The position numbers and the translations under genes are program-made. From assembly GCF_001660705.2 (NCBI RefSeq), contig NZ_LYBV02000034.1, forward strand, positions 62,001-126,000: 64,000 bases of DNA. Reading direction: 5' to 3'. Within the stretch, counting starts at the first letter, position 1. Each line of letters starts with the position of its first letter. Below are positions 27,173 through 35,473 of this stretch, one piece after another. Source of the stretch: Saccharicrinis aurantiacus (GTDB lineage: Bacteria; Bacteroidota; Bacteroidia; Bacteroidales; Marinilabiliaceae). The notes under the pieces were generated by a model. That model saw nothing but the letters and a program-made list of their open reading frames with translations, was not told the origin of the DNA and searched no databases.

Positions 27173-28171
27173 TTATTTATCAACTAGTTTTAGATAGATT
27201 TCGATCATTTGGTCAGAGATATTATCAACGTCTAGGTTTCTAACTTTATCTCGTCCGTTGGTTCTTTTTCCGAAACTTAATGCTGTATCAATAGCCATGG
27301 CAATTGACTCAGGGTCACTTTCAACTATATAACACCCCGTGGTTCCTTCAGTAATATTGGTTACATCGCCAACATCAGTAGATACTATAGGAAGCGAACA
27401 AGCCATTGCTTCTTTCACAACATTTGGCGATCCTTCCCACTTTGAAGTTACTAGTAAAACATCAGCGGCATAATAATAAAATGGAACTTTATCGAGTTCT
27501 ACATTATTTACAACAGTTAACTCTACATCATTTGTATTAAGGTTTGCAAAACCTTCGCGCGCTAAATCAAAGTTTTTTTCTTTACGTTCAGGGTCAGATA
27601 CCCAAAGTACATGAGCTGATGATGAAAAACCAACTCTTTTACGAGCAATTTCTCTATCTATATGCTTAAATCGCGAGAAGTCAATCCCATTAGGGATCAT
27701 AACTGTGTTTTTGCCTTTTAAGGCATTATACATCAATGGCGATTTGGCAATGGTTACATCCCAAAAGAATCGAGCAAATAACTTAGAAATATATAGCGAA
27801 GCCCTTTCTAACTTATAGTCAGAGCCCATTAAAGAAACTACATGAGGTTTGGCGCCTGCCAGAGTACTGGTAAAGGCTGAGAAACCAAATTTAGAATGTA
27901 CTATATCGTACTGTCCTCGTTTAATATAATTCTTTAAGTGTTTAACATGTTTGATATAGCCAAATACGTTTTTACTACAAATATCGTAGTAATCGATATG
28001 AACACCCTTATTCATTAAGGAGCGTCCTTGTGTAGTCACTAGCAAAGTGCGAGCATCAATGCCTTTACTATTATATACAAATAGAACTCTTAAATCTTTC
28101 AAACCACCCCTGAATTTTATTGAATGCTTGTAAAAGTAATCAAAATCGTTTGTAAAAAAATACATCAGCAT
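27173..28171 (-). CDS. Family 4-like glycosyltransferase
   Basis: Up to 332 aa, GT-B fold. The N-terminal Rossmann half begins LRVLFVYNSKGIDA, and VSLMGSDYKL follows. The C-terminal half holds LWVSDPERKEKNFDLA, LLVTSKWEGSPNVVKEAMACSLPIVSTDVGD, the nucleotide-sugar site with the E-x7-E motif. The 25 residues before LRVLF are not typical, and a TTG at 28103 in that spot could be the real start. No other polysaccharide genes are adjacent, so the acceptor is unknown. Confidence 0.88.
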   Translation of the reverse strand: MLMYFFTNDFDYFYKHSIKFRGGLKDLRVLFVYNSKGIDARTLLVTTQGRSLMNKGVHIDYYDICSKNVFGYIKHVKHLKNYIKRGQYDIVHSKFGFSAFTSTLAGAKPHVVSLMGSDYKLERASLYISKLFARFFWDVTIAKSPLMYNALKGKNTVMIPNGIDFSRFKHIDREIARKRVGFSSSAHVLWVSDPERKEKNFDLAREGFANLNTNDVELTVVNNVELDKVPFYYYAADVLLVTSKWEGSPNVVKEAMACSLPIVSTDVGDVTNITEGTTGCYIVESDPESIAMAIDTALSFGKRTNGRDKVRNLDVDNISDQMIEIYLKLVDK

Positions 28172-28336
28172 ACTTTTTAAACTTTAGATCGTAACATCTA
28201 TGGGGAATCCTCGTAATTGCTTTTGTATTATACCAACATTTCATTGGGCGAAAATGAACAGCTGGTATCACCAATATTTATTTATATCACCAAGGCCATC
28301 GACTTTGCTGCACTATCATATTGAAATGGTAAAGCT

Positions 28337-28344
28337 TAAGTTTG
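28337..28344 (+). promoter_or_regulatory. Putative -7 element for the DUF4097 gene
   Basis: TAAGTTTG matches TAnnTTTG and ends 20 bases before the chosen ATG at 28365. No well-spaced -33 element, so low certainty. It argues against the longer ORF start at 28200. Confidence 0.35.
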
Positions 28345-28364
28345 GTTCTATAACTATTATTAAA

Positions 28365-29381
28365 ATGAAGATTCTTTCAAAATTGCTTTTAACCTTATCA
28401 TTTCTATACTTAGGTTTGAATACAAGTGCACAAACTAAAACCACTAAATTAGACACCAGTTTTACTAATGTGAGCAAATTACTAATTGAAGCTGATTTTT
28501 GTGCAGTAAAGATTTCAGCCAGCACAAACGATAAGTTAGATATTAGTGGCTCATTAAAGGTAAACGAAAAAGCTGTTGGTTACGAGTTATTGGTTACGAA
28601 CGATGATGGAAGTGTAACAATTAGTGTTAAGAAACCAGCACAATGGACATCACACTGGGGTGAAATACAACTTAATGTACCAAGCAACGTGGCAATTGAT
28701 GTGAATAGTGTGTCAGGAAAAGTAGACGTTGCCAATATTGAAAATGTAAACTTAAATTTCAATTCAAAATCGGGGCATGCCAACTTTTCGAATGTAAAAG
28801 GTGAAATAAACACAGACTCGAGCACCGGGAATATCGTATTATCAGATTGTGCCGGTTCGGTAAAAGGAAAAACAAAAACCGGAAGTTTGAACATCAATCA
28901 ATACAAGGGAAAAATAAACATTAGTGCAGATAAAGGAGATATTGCTGTAAAGTCTGTAGAAGGTGATATTCAAATTTTCGGAGGCGAAGGAGCACAGGAA
29001 TTTGATACTATTACAGGTAAATTAAAAACAAAATCAAGAGGTGGTAATGTTAAAATATCTCTTTGTAATGGCGAGATTAATTGCAGAACATTTGTTGGTC
29101 AACAAAAACTATTTCAATGTAATGGAGTATATAATCTAGAATCCTCAAAAGGAAATATCGTAGGCACGAGAATTAAGTTTGCAGATTCGTCTACTATAAA
29201 AACAACTGAGGGTAGTGTAAAAATACACACCAATACCAAAACCAACATTCGTTACGAATTAACATCAGATAACTCAATGCTTAGAGCATTGGCCAAGTCA
29301 AAAAAGAAGTCGCTGAAGATTGGAAAAGGGGATATTTTAATAACTGGTGTAACCACAACAGGTGCACAATCGTACTACTAA
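28365..29381 (+). CDS. Exported DUF4097-type beta-strand repeat protein
   Basis: 338 aa from the Met at 28365, which gives a signal peptide (LLLTLSFLYLGLNTSAQ). The mature part is a run of short alternating strands (INTDSSTGNIVLSD, GKTKTGSLNI, ISADKGDIAVKS, TKSRGGNVKISL) characteristic of DUF4097/DUF2807 adhesin-like single-stranded beta-helices. Likely periplasmic or surface located. Function unknown; family members often occur near anti-sigma or stress genes, which is not the case here. The longer frame from 28200 lacks a signal peptide at its start. Confidence 0.78.
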   Translation: MKILSKLLLTLSFLYLGLNTSAQTKTTKLDTSFTNVSKLLIEADFCAVKISASTNDKLDISGSLKVNEKAVGYELLVTNDDGSVTISVKKPAQWTSHWGEIQLNVPSNVAIDVNSVSGKVDVANIENVNLNFNSKSGHANFSNVKGEINTDSSTGNIVLSDCAGSVKGKTKTGSLNINQYKGKINISADKGDIAVKSVEGDIQIFGGEGAQEFDTITGKLKTKSRGGNVKISLCNGEINCRTFVGQQKLFQCNGVYNLESSKGNIVGTRIKFADSSTIKTTEGSVKIHTNTKTNIRYELTSDNSMLRALAKSKKKSLKIGKGDILITGVTTTGAQSYY

Positions 29382-29406
29382 GAAAAATTGGAGTTTTTTT
29401 TATACG

Positions 29407-29442
29407 AAAAATGCAGAGATCTATTCGGATCTCTGCATTTTT
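29407..29442. terminator. Bidirectional intrinsic terminator
   Basis: Perfect 15-bp inverted repeat (29407-29421 with 29428-29442; core ATGCAGAGATC) with a 6-base loop and A/T tracts at both ends. It lies between the convergent DUF4097 and prohibitin-like genes and can serve both. Confidence 0.92.
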
Positions 29443-29463
29443 AATTTATTCAATATCTATAAA

Positions 29464-30282
29464 TTAGTTATTACCTAATATTAATGGTAGACCATCTTTA
29501 CCTGAACCTACAACCACAACCTTTGAGTTTGGTGACTCTGAAAGTTTTAATGTAGCTTCAATACCCATTTGTTTAATGATATTTGGAGTTAAACTATTGT
29601 CAATAATCTTGTTATAAGTAGCAATACCTTCTGCTTCAATTTGTTTACGTTCAGCCTCGCTACGCTCTTTATCTAATCTAAACTGATAGGCTTGAGCTTC
29701 TTGTTCTTGCTTAAGCTTATTTTCAATGGCTTGCTTAATTTGCTCGGGCAACTGTATAGAACGAATCAATAAAGCACGCATTTCAATATGGTTTTCTTTA
29801 AGCGCTCTTGTAGTTTCACTTTCAATAAGCTCTTCCACTTCTTTACGTTTACTTGCAAAAAGTTCTTCTGCGGTATACCTACCAGTAATACTTCTCACAG
29901 CCGATCTAACTTCAGGAATTACCAATACACTAATATAATCTACTCCAAACTTCTCGTGAAGTTGACCGATTTCGTTATATAATGGATTAAAACGAACTGA
30001 AATATCCATATTTATCGACATGCTATTTTTATCCAGTACGTCCATTGTTTCTTCCTTTGTTTGTTCCTTCACTTTGTAAGTAATTAGCTTATTCCAAGGA
30101 GCAATAACTGCTAAACCAGGTTGTTTTATGTTTTCAACATCTAAGCCTATTGTATAAGGTTTAAATATCACTGCTCTTGCACCAGGTTCAATAATATGAA
30201 ACATTCTGCTTCCAAATACAAGCAGTATAACAATAGCTGCAAAAACAATAGTTAATATGATTGGTGATACTTTATTCTTCAT
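29464..30282 (-). CDS. Prohibitin-like SPFH/Band 7 membrane protein
   Basis: 272 aa. One N-terminal membrane helix (about 8-28), then an SPFH domain (AVIFKPYTIGLDVENIKQPGL, SMNIDISVRFNPLYN, VRSAVRSITGRYTAEELFASKR) and a helical region rich in Glu, Ala and Lys (KQEQEAQAYQFRLDKERSEAERKQIEAEG in two pieces). These proteins form large ring assemblies at membranes and often control protease access. Single gene, with a strong terminator after it. Confidence 0.92.
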   Translation of the reverse strand: MKNKVSPIILTIVFAAIVILLVFGSRMFHIIEPGARAVIFKPYTIGLDVENIKQPGLAVIAPWNKLITYKVKEQTKEETMDVLDKNSMSINMDISVRFNPLYNEIGQLHEKFGVDYISVLVIPEVRSAVRSITGRYTAEELFASKRKEVEELIESETTRALKENHIEMRALLIRSIQLPEQIKQAIENKLKQEQEAQAYQFRLDKERSEAERKQIEAEGIATYNKIIDNSLTPNIIKQMGIEATLKLSESPNSKVVVVGSGKDGLPLILGNN

Positions 30283-30476
30283 GTCTTTTATTTTTTAGTA
30301 TAAGCGTAAAGCTACTAATTTTTATAAAATAAATAGGATAAACCTTTAAGTATCCATAAGGGTGCAGAAGACTGTATGAATGTCAATGTTTATCTACATA
30401 ACTATATTCTAATTTTATAGTACTAAGCTGAAATATATTTTTATTGTATTCACCACATTTTTTTGTTTTACAATTG

Positions 30477-30484
30477 TATTTTTG
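30477..30484 (+). promoter_or_regulatory. Putative -7 element for the penicillin-binding protein gene
   Basis: TATTTTTG matches TAnnTTTG, 21 bases upstream of the ATG at 30506. It overlaps the alternative start at 30482, supporting the shorter protein. A -33 box at normal spacing is not obvious. Confidence 0.4.
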
Positions 30485-30505
30485 TGGTTCAGAAAAATAT
30501 TTAGA

Positions 30506-32911
30506 ATGGCCCAAAAAAGAAAAGCAAGCCCAGCAAAAAAGAAAAATGCAAAGCTTAAAAAGACTGATAAGAAAACACCTTTATGGAAAAAGGCGCTGCT
30601 TTTTAGCACAAAGGCTTTCGCATTCTTAGTTGGGTTCTTATTTTTATTTTTACTTTTCGTTTACCTCGGAATATTCGGACCAATCCCATCTGAGAAAGAT
30701 CTTGTGGGAATTGATAATAATATTGCATCTGAAATATATGCTATTGATGGTTCCCTTATGGGGAAATACTATTATCAAAATCGCATGAGCGTTGAAAATA
30801 AGCACATTTCAAAACACGCTAGTAATGCTTTGATAGCTACCGAGGATTCTCGTTTTTTTGAACACAAAGGTTTTGATATAGTTAGTCTGGGAAGAGTGTT
30901 ATTTCGCACTGTTTTAATGGGCGACACCCGACAAGGAGGAGGTAGTACTATCAGTCAGCAGTTGGCAAAGAACCTTTTTCCTCGACAATCCTACGGTGCA
31001 TTCTCAATGTTAGTGAATAAGTCTCGAGAGATATTTACTGCCGCACGTTTAGAGAAGGTCTATTCTAAAGATCAAATATTGATAATGTATCTAAACACGG
31101 TTCCGTTTGGTGAAGATGTTTACGGTATTGAGGCAGCATCGCAACGGTTTTTCAACAAAAGATCAGCCAATTTAAAACCTAACGAAGCAGCTGTTTTAGT
31201 AGGTATGTTAGCGGCTAATACAGCATACAATCCAAGGTTACATCCTGAGAAATCAAAGAATAGAAGAAATATTGTACTTAGTAGAATGGAATCGCAGAAT
31301 TTCATCTCATCAGCTGAAGCTGAAAAGTACAAAGCGAGTGGTTTGGGTTTACACTATCGAAAAATGGATCACAATACGGGTGTTGCGCCTTATTTTAGAG
31401 ATGTGATTAAACGTAAAGCTCAGAAAATACTTAAAGATCAATACGGCGACCATTACAACATTTATACAGATGGCTTAAAAATTTATACCACAATTGACCC
31501 TACTTTGCAAAAATATGCTGAGGAAGCAGTTTTGCAACACATGCATAGTTTACAACTAGAGTTTAAGCAACATTGGAAGAACAGAGATCCATGGAAAAAT
31601 GATCCCAATGTTTTTAATCGAGAATTAAAAAGAACATCTCGCTATAAAGCCTTAAAAGCAAAAGGGAAATCTGAGGAAGAGATCAGATCCATTATGTCGA
31701 AGCTAGAAAGGATGACCATTTTTGCTTATCCTGAGCCAAAGGAAGTTAATCTTTCACCGATGGATTCAATCCGACATTATCTGAAAATATTAAATACAGG
31801 TTTCATGGTGATGGATCCTCAAAACGGGCATGTGCTTTCGTGGGTTGGTGGCGTTAATCATGAGTATTTTCAGTACGATCATGTAACTGCTCGCAGACAA
31901 GTTGGCTCAACCTTTAAGCCAATTGTTTACGCAACGGCCTTACAAAATGGAATGCTACCTTGCGATTACATTTCTAACGAGCAACGGGTTTATTCTCAGT
32001 ATAAAGATTGGTCTCCGGCTAACTCAGATGGCGAGCACGAAGGATATTACTCAATGAAAGGTGGTTTAAGCAATTCAGTAAATACCATTACTGCCGAAAT
32101 TATGGTAGAAACAGGAGTTGATAAAGTAATTGATTTAGCACAACAAATGGGGGTTAAATCAAATTTACCTGCAGTACCTTCCATAAGTTTAGGAACAGGA
32201 GAAATAACTTTACAGGAGATGTTAACAGTCTACTCCTGCTTCGCAAATGAAGGACAAAAAAGTGAAGCTGTGGCTTTGTTAAAAATTGAAGATGGTAAGG
32301 GGAATGTACTTTACGAATATAGAGCTCCTGCAAAAAACGAAAACATATTAAGCCCCGAAACAGCTGAACTTATGAATCACATGCTGCAGGGTGTTGTTGA
32401 AAATGGAACAGGACGAGCATTGCATTCTCAGTATGGCTTGAAAAGCAAAATAGCTGGTAAAACAGGAACGACCCAAAACAACGCAGACGGTTGGTTTATT
32501 GGATATACGCCTAACTTATTAGCTGGTGCCTGGGTAGGAGCTGAAAGCCCGAAAGTACATTTCAGAACAACAGCACTTGGGCAAGGAGCGCATATGGCTT
32601 TGCCAATTTATGGTTTGTTTATGAAAAAGGTAGAAGCAAATTCTAAATACGATAAATACACACGAAATAACTTTAAGGCTCTGTCAGCCAGTCAAAGAAA
32701 GCTAGTAGATTGTGCCGATTTTTCTGAAACAGATCCTGATAAGCAACTATTTGATTTGTTTAGATCGAATGATAAAAAGGAAGCGCGCAAACAAAAGCAG
32801 CGCGACGAGCGCAAACAGAAAGATACTCCTACTGAATCGAATGAAGATATTGATGAGAAAAGAAATGGGTTATTAAATAAAATGAAAGGCCTATTCCGTA
32901 AGAAGGATTAG
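30506..32911 (+). CDS. Class A penicillin-binding protein (PBP1A-type)
   Basis: 801 aa from MAQKRKASPAKK at 30506. A Lys-rich cytoplasmic tail and one membrane helix (about 35-57) precede the GT51 glycosyltransferase domain with its catalytic Glu motif ATEDSRFFEHKG and GGSTISQQLAKNLF. The transpeptidase domain has SxxK in RQVGSTFKP, SxN in GLSNSVNT and KTG in GKTGTTQNN. It polymerises and cross-links peptidoglycan. The C-terminus is Lys/Glu-rich and probably disordered. Single gene; after it lie 216 bases with no gene until the next cluster's terminator. Confidence 0.95.
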   Translation: MAQKRKASPAKKKNAKLKKTDKKTPLWKKALLFSTKAFAFLVGFLFLFLLFVYLGIFGPIPSEKDLVGIDNNIASEIYAIDGSLMGKYYYQNRMSVENKHISKHASNALIATEDSRFFEHKGFDIVSLGRVLFRTVLMGDTRQGGGSTISQQLAKNLFPRQSYGAFSMLVNKSREIFTAARLEKVYSKDQILIMYLNTVPFGEDVYGIEAASQRFFNKRSANLKPNEAAVLVGMLAANTAYNPRLHPEKSKNRRNIVLSRMESQNFISSAEAEKYKASGLGLHYRKMDHNTGVAPYFRDVIKRKAQKILKDQYGDHYNIYTDGLKIYTTIDPTLQKYAEEAVLQHMHSLQLEFKQHWKNRDPWKNDPNVFNRELKRTSRYKALKAKGKSEEEIRSIMSKLERMTIFAYPEPKEVNLSPMDSIRHYLKILNTGFMVMDPQNGHVLSWVGGVNHEYFQYDHVTARRQVGSTFKPIVYATALQNGMLPCDYISNEQRVYSQYKDWSPANSDGEHEGYYSMKGGLSNSVNTITAEIMVETGVDKVIDLAQQMGVKSNLPAVPSISLGTGEITLQEMLTVYSCFANEGQKSEAVALLKIEDGKGNVLYEYRAPAKNENILSPETAELMNHMLQGVVENGTGRALHSQYGLKSKIAGKTGTTQNNADGWFIGYTPNLLAGAWVGAESPKVHFRTTALGQGAHMALPIYGLFMKKVEANSKYDKYTRNNFKALSASQRKLVDCADFSETDPDKQLFDLFRSNDKKEARKQKQRDERKQKDTPTESNEDIDEKRNGLLNKMKGLFRKKD

Positions 32912-33058
32912 ACATTACATGTAATATACTAATGGCAACCTTTTTATTTGTAAAAGCTTAAATACTTTAAACAATTACTATACTAAAAATATTTGTATCC
33001 CCTGCACGGACGACTCCTCTTTGTATGGATAGCTTCAAGTTTAATAAGCACATTTGCA

Positions 33059-33099
33059 TAAAAAAAGAGGAAGACTTATTAAAAAATAAGTGCTTCCCC
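33059..33099 (-). terminator. Terminator of the protease/SusCD cluster
   Basis: On the minus strand GGGGAAGCACTTATT and AATAAGTCTTCCTC form a 14-bp stem with one bulged C and a T-rich loop, followed by seven or more T residues. It begins 29 bases after the lipoprotein stop codon and lies within the 74-bp inverted repeat. Confidence 0.85.
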
Positions 33100-33134
33100 T
33101 TTTAGTTAGGTTTGCATATCTTAAATGCTAGTTT
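33061..33134. repeat. 74-bp inverted repeat, left copy
   Basis: Identical over 74 bases to the reverse complement of 53007-53080. It covers the last codon and stop of the lipoprotein gene and the terminator. The first mismatch comes at 33135 on one side and at the length of the A run on the other. Confidence 0.95.
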
Positions 33135-33946
33135 GCTATCTTTTCTAGAGTAAATGTTCCTTGATCAAATCCATTTAATGGATCTTCTTTTGGGTAGACA
33201 AGGTACTCTAATTCAATAATTGTGCCTAAACATGAATTATACAAGCCCGGATCTAAACTTTTTAACCAAACATTATCATAACCTGCGCTTGGCTGATCAA
33301 AAAAGAACTGATCAGGGATGCTGCAATCTAAACTTTTGCGATCGAACAGGATTTCTATATCTGATTCACCTACATCCCAAAGGCCTTTTGCTATTACTGA
33401 ATAGGTACTTTCACCAGCTACAATCTCAATCTCATAAACAAAAGTACCATCTCTGGATTCTTCAATTACATTGAATTTTCCAACGAAAGCTCTTCTGTCA
33501 AATTCACAAAATTTAAATAAGTTAATTTCGAATTTATCATCAAAAATGGCAACATTTTCTTTATTCTCAGCATCTAATGTTAAGCGCAATGTAGCTCCTT
33601 CTTCAACTGCATTTTCATTTAAAGCAATTAACTCTATTGGGGCAATTGCCGTTCCGGCAGGAACCACAACATCATTTGAAGCCAACTCAAAATGAACACC
33701 TTGAATGGCAGTAGAATTTTCAGTATCAACAACAACCTTAAATGTTTGATCGTAATCTACTGTTTTTGTAATTCCCACTTCAATAGGAACTATCATCTTT
33801 TCTTCGGTAATAATTACGTTATCATGGCTATTTACAAAGTGAACCTGCGATGGACCACTATATACTTTCACCTCGTTTTTATAACACGATGATGCAAGTA
33901 GCGTAAGGCAGAAAACTGCAACTATTTTGTATATATTATTTAGCAT
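33128..33946 (-). CDS. Surface lipoprotein, DUF4843/Calx-beta-like
   Basis: 272 aa. The lipobox is LLASSC (Cys at about 21). The N-terminal half resembles Bacteroidota DUF4843 or Calx-beta-type immunoglobulin folds (IVPIEVGITKTVDYDQTF, GVHFELASNDVVVPAGTA, GATLRLTLD). The C-terminal half has four Cys and many strands. It follows SusD by 17 bases and is the last gene in the cluster. Such lipoproteins usually sit at the cell surface with SusCD and bind ligand. A remnant of a paralogue of its 3' end is present at 52951-53013 on the other strand. Confidence 0.8.
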   Translation of the reverse strand: MLNNIYKIVAVFCLTLLASSCYKNEVKVYSGPSQVHFVNSHDNVIITEEKMIVPIEVGITKTVDYDQTFKVVVDTENSTAIQGVHFELASNDVVVPAGTAIAPIELIALNENAVEEGATLRLTLDAENKENVAIFDDKFEINLFKFCEFDRRAFVGKFNVIEESRDGTFVYEIEIVAGESTYSVIAKGLWDVGESDIEILFDRKSLDCSIPDQFFFDQPSAGYDNVWLKSLDPGLYNSCLGTIIELEYLVYPKEDPLNGFDQGTFTLEKIAN

Positions 33947-33963
33947 CTGTTCTTTATTAAATA

Positions 33964-35424
33964 TTAGTAACCTGGATTCTGCTCAATATTCGGATTTCCG
34001 TTTAATTCAGCTCTTGGAATAGGCCATTGCCAACGGTAATCGTCTGCCTCAATCTTTAGGTCGTTAGCTACCAATGTGTGGGCCTGAGGTACTCTTTCAA
34101 AACCTTCGCCTCTGCGTTTTAAATCAAACCAATAGAAACCTTCAAACATTAATTCTTTTTTGCGCTCCTGAGCAATGAACGAATGAATTTCTACATTAGG
34201 ATCAATCTCATATTCATTGTCGCCAGTACGTGCTTTTAATAAGGTTTCAAGGTATCCAATTGCGGCATCTTTATCATCTAATTTAGCTTCTGCCTCGGCT
34301 AATATTAGATACATTTCGGCCAAACGCATCACTTTTGGCATATTAGTACCTTGGGTTGCAGCCATAACGTAATCAGGGTTTGTAGGGTATTTATAAATTA
34401 GGTCGCCCGTCCACCCATAAAGCGTTTTTGAATTGGTAATGTAAGAACTACCTCTGACATCATAGCCTGTTTCATATAAATCAACCCACCAATTAGCAGG
34501 TATATAATCAGGGTTAGGATCAGACCAAACATTATTTCTATTAAAGAAATTATACCCTGGAGCAGCTCCAAAATCCGTTACTGAATATTGAACTTTCCAG
34601 ATGATTTCATTACCTCTATCGTTCAACCAAATATCTCTAAACTCATCTGTAGTTGCCAAGCTAAAACCTGCAGACATTACTTTCTCAGCATATTCTATAG
34701 CCATTTCGTAATTCTGCATATCCAAATAAATACGTGCAGCTAATCCATTTGCAAAGGCTTCGTTGAAACCGTAATTATTTGTATCGAAGAAAGTCGCATC
34801 TTCAAAATATTGTAGAGAAGCTTTAATATCTTCTATCATCAACTGATAAACTTCTTCTACTGTATTTCTTTCTGGTTCTAATAATTCTAACTCAGGATAC
34901 TCAGTAATGTATGGAATACCCAAATCAGATTGAGCTGTTTCTGCATTATAAGCTTTTGCAAAAACTCGCACTAAGTTGTGATATACCAATGCACGACCAA
35001 GGTGAGCTTGAGCCAAAAGACCGTTTGATTTATCCTCATCCATTTCAATGGCATGTATGCCATTTATTAATGTATTGCAATTAAAAACTGTACCATATAC
35101 ATTACCCCAAATTCCGGCTGGTTCTGCTGACCCTGGATTTAAACGCCACGCATATGCATCGCCCCAAGTATTTGAAAAACCTACTGCAGCAAAGGCTACA
35201 TCAGTAGTAGCATCGAGCATTGAAGTAAGATATGTTCCGTATGAGTTTCCTGACTTAAAACTCATGTACATACCGTTAACTAAGTTAACGGCATCTCTTT
35301 CACTCTTGAGGATATCTTCTACCTCAGTTTTATCGTGTGGCTTCTGCTTAAAGAAGTCTTCGCATGAACAAAGACTTAATACTAGACCTGCGATGAATGT
35401 ATATTTAAATATTTTTTGTAACAT
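33964..35424 (-). CDS. SusD/RagB-family nutrient-binding lipoprotein
   Basis: 486 aa from the Met at 35424 (MLQKIFKYTF); the frame extends 11 codons further without a signal peptide. Lipobox LSLCSC, then CEDFFKQKPHDKTE typical of SusD starts. TPR-like helices follow (NTLINGIHAIE, AQAHLGRALVYHNLVRVFAKAYN), and the C-terminal segment FEGFYWFDLKRRGEGFER and WPIPRAELNGNPNIEQNPGY are conserved SusD signatures. It should form the lid over the SusC barrel 49 bases upstream. With a secreted protease in the cluster, a peptide ligand as in RagB is plausible. Confidence 0.95.
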   Translation of the reverse strand: MLQKIFKYTFIAGLVLSLCSCEDFFKQKPHDKTEVEDILKSERDAVNLVNGMYMSFKSGNSYGTYLTSMLDATTDVAFAAVGFSNTWGDAYAWRLNPGSAEPAGIWGNVYGTVFNCNTLINGIHAIEMDEDKSNGLLAQAHLGRALVYHNLVRVFAKAYNAETAQSDLGIPYITEYPELELLEPERNTVEEVYQLMIEDIKASLQYFEDATFFDTNNYGFNEAFANGLAARIYLDMQNYEMAIEYAEKVMSAGFSLATTDEFRDIWLNDRGNEIIWKVQYSVTDFGAAPGYNFFNRNNVWSDPNPDYIPANWWVDLYETGYDVRGSSYITNSKTLYGWTGDLIYKYPTNPDYVMAATQGTNMPKVMRLAEMYLILAEAEAKLDDKDAAIGYLETLLKARTGDNEYEIDPNVEIHSFIAQERKKELMFEGFYWFDLKRRGEGFERVPQAHTLVANDLKIEADDYRWQWPIPRAELNGNPNIEQNPGY

Positions 35425-35473
35425 CTCTTGTTGTTTAAATAATAAAACTATTTGCATTGCTTATTCAACAATG

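Noticed and set aside
28200-28364. N-terminal extension of the DUF4097 protein (54 residues)
   Set aside because: The extension would bury the signal peptide inside the protein and covers the divergent promoter region with a -7 motif.
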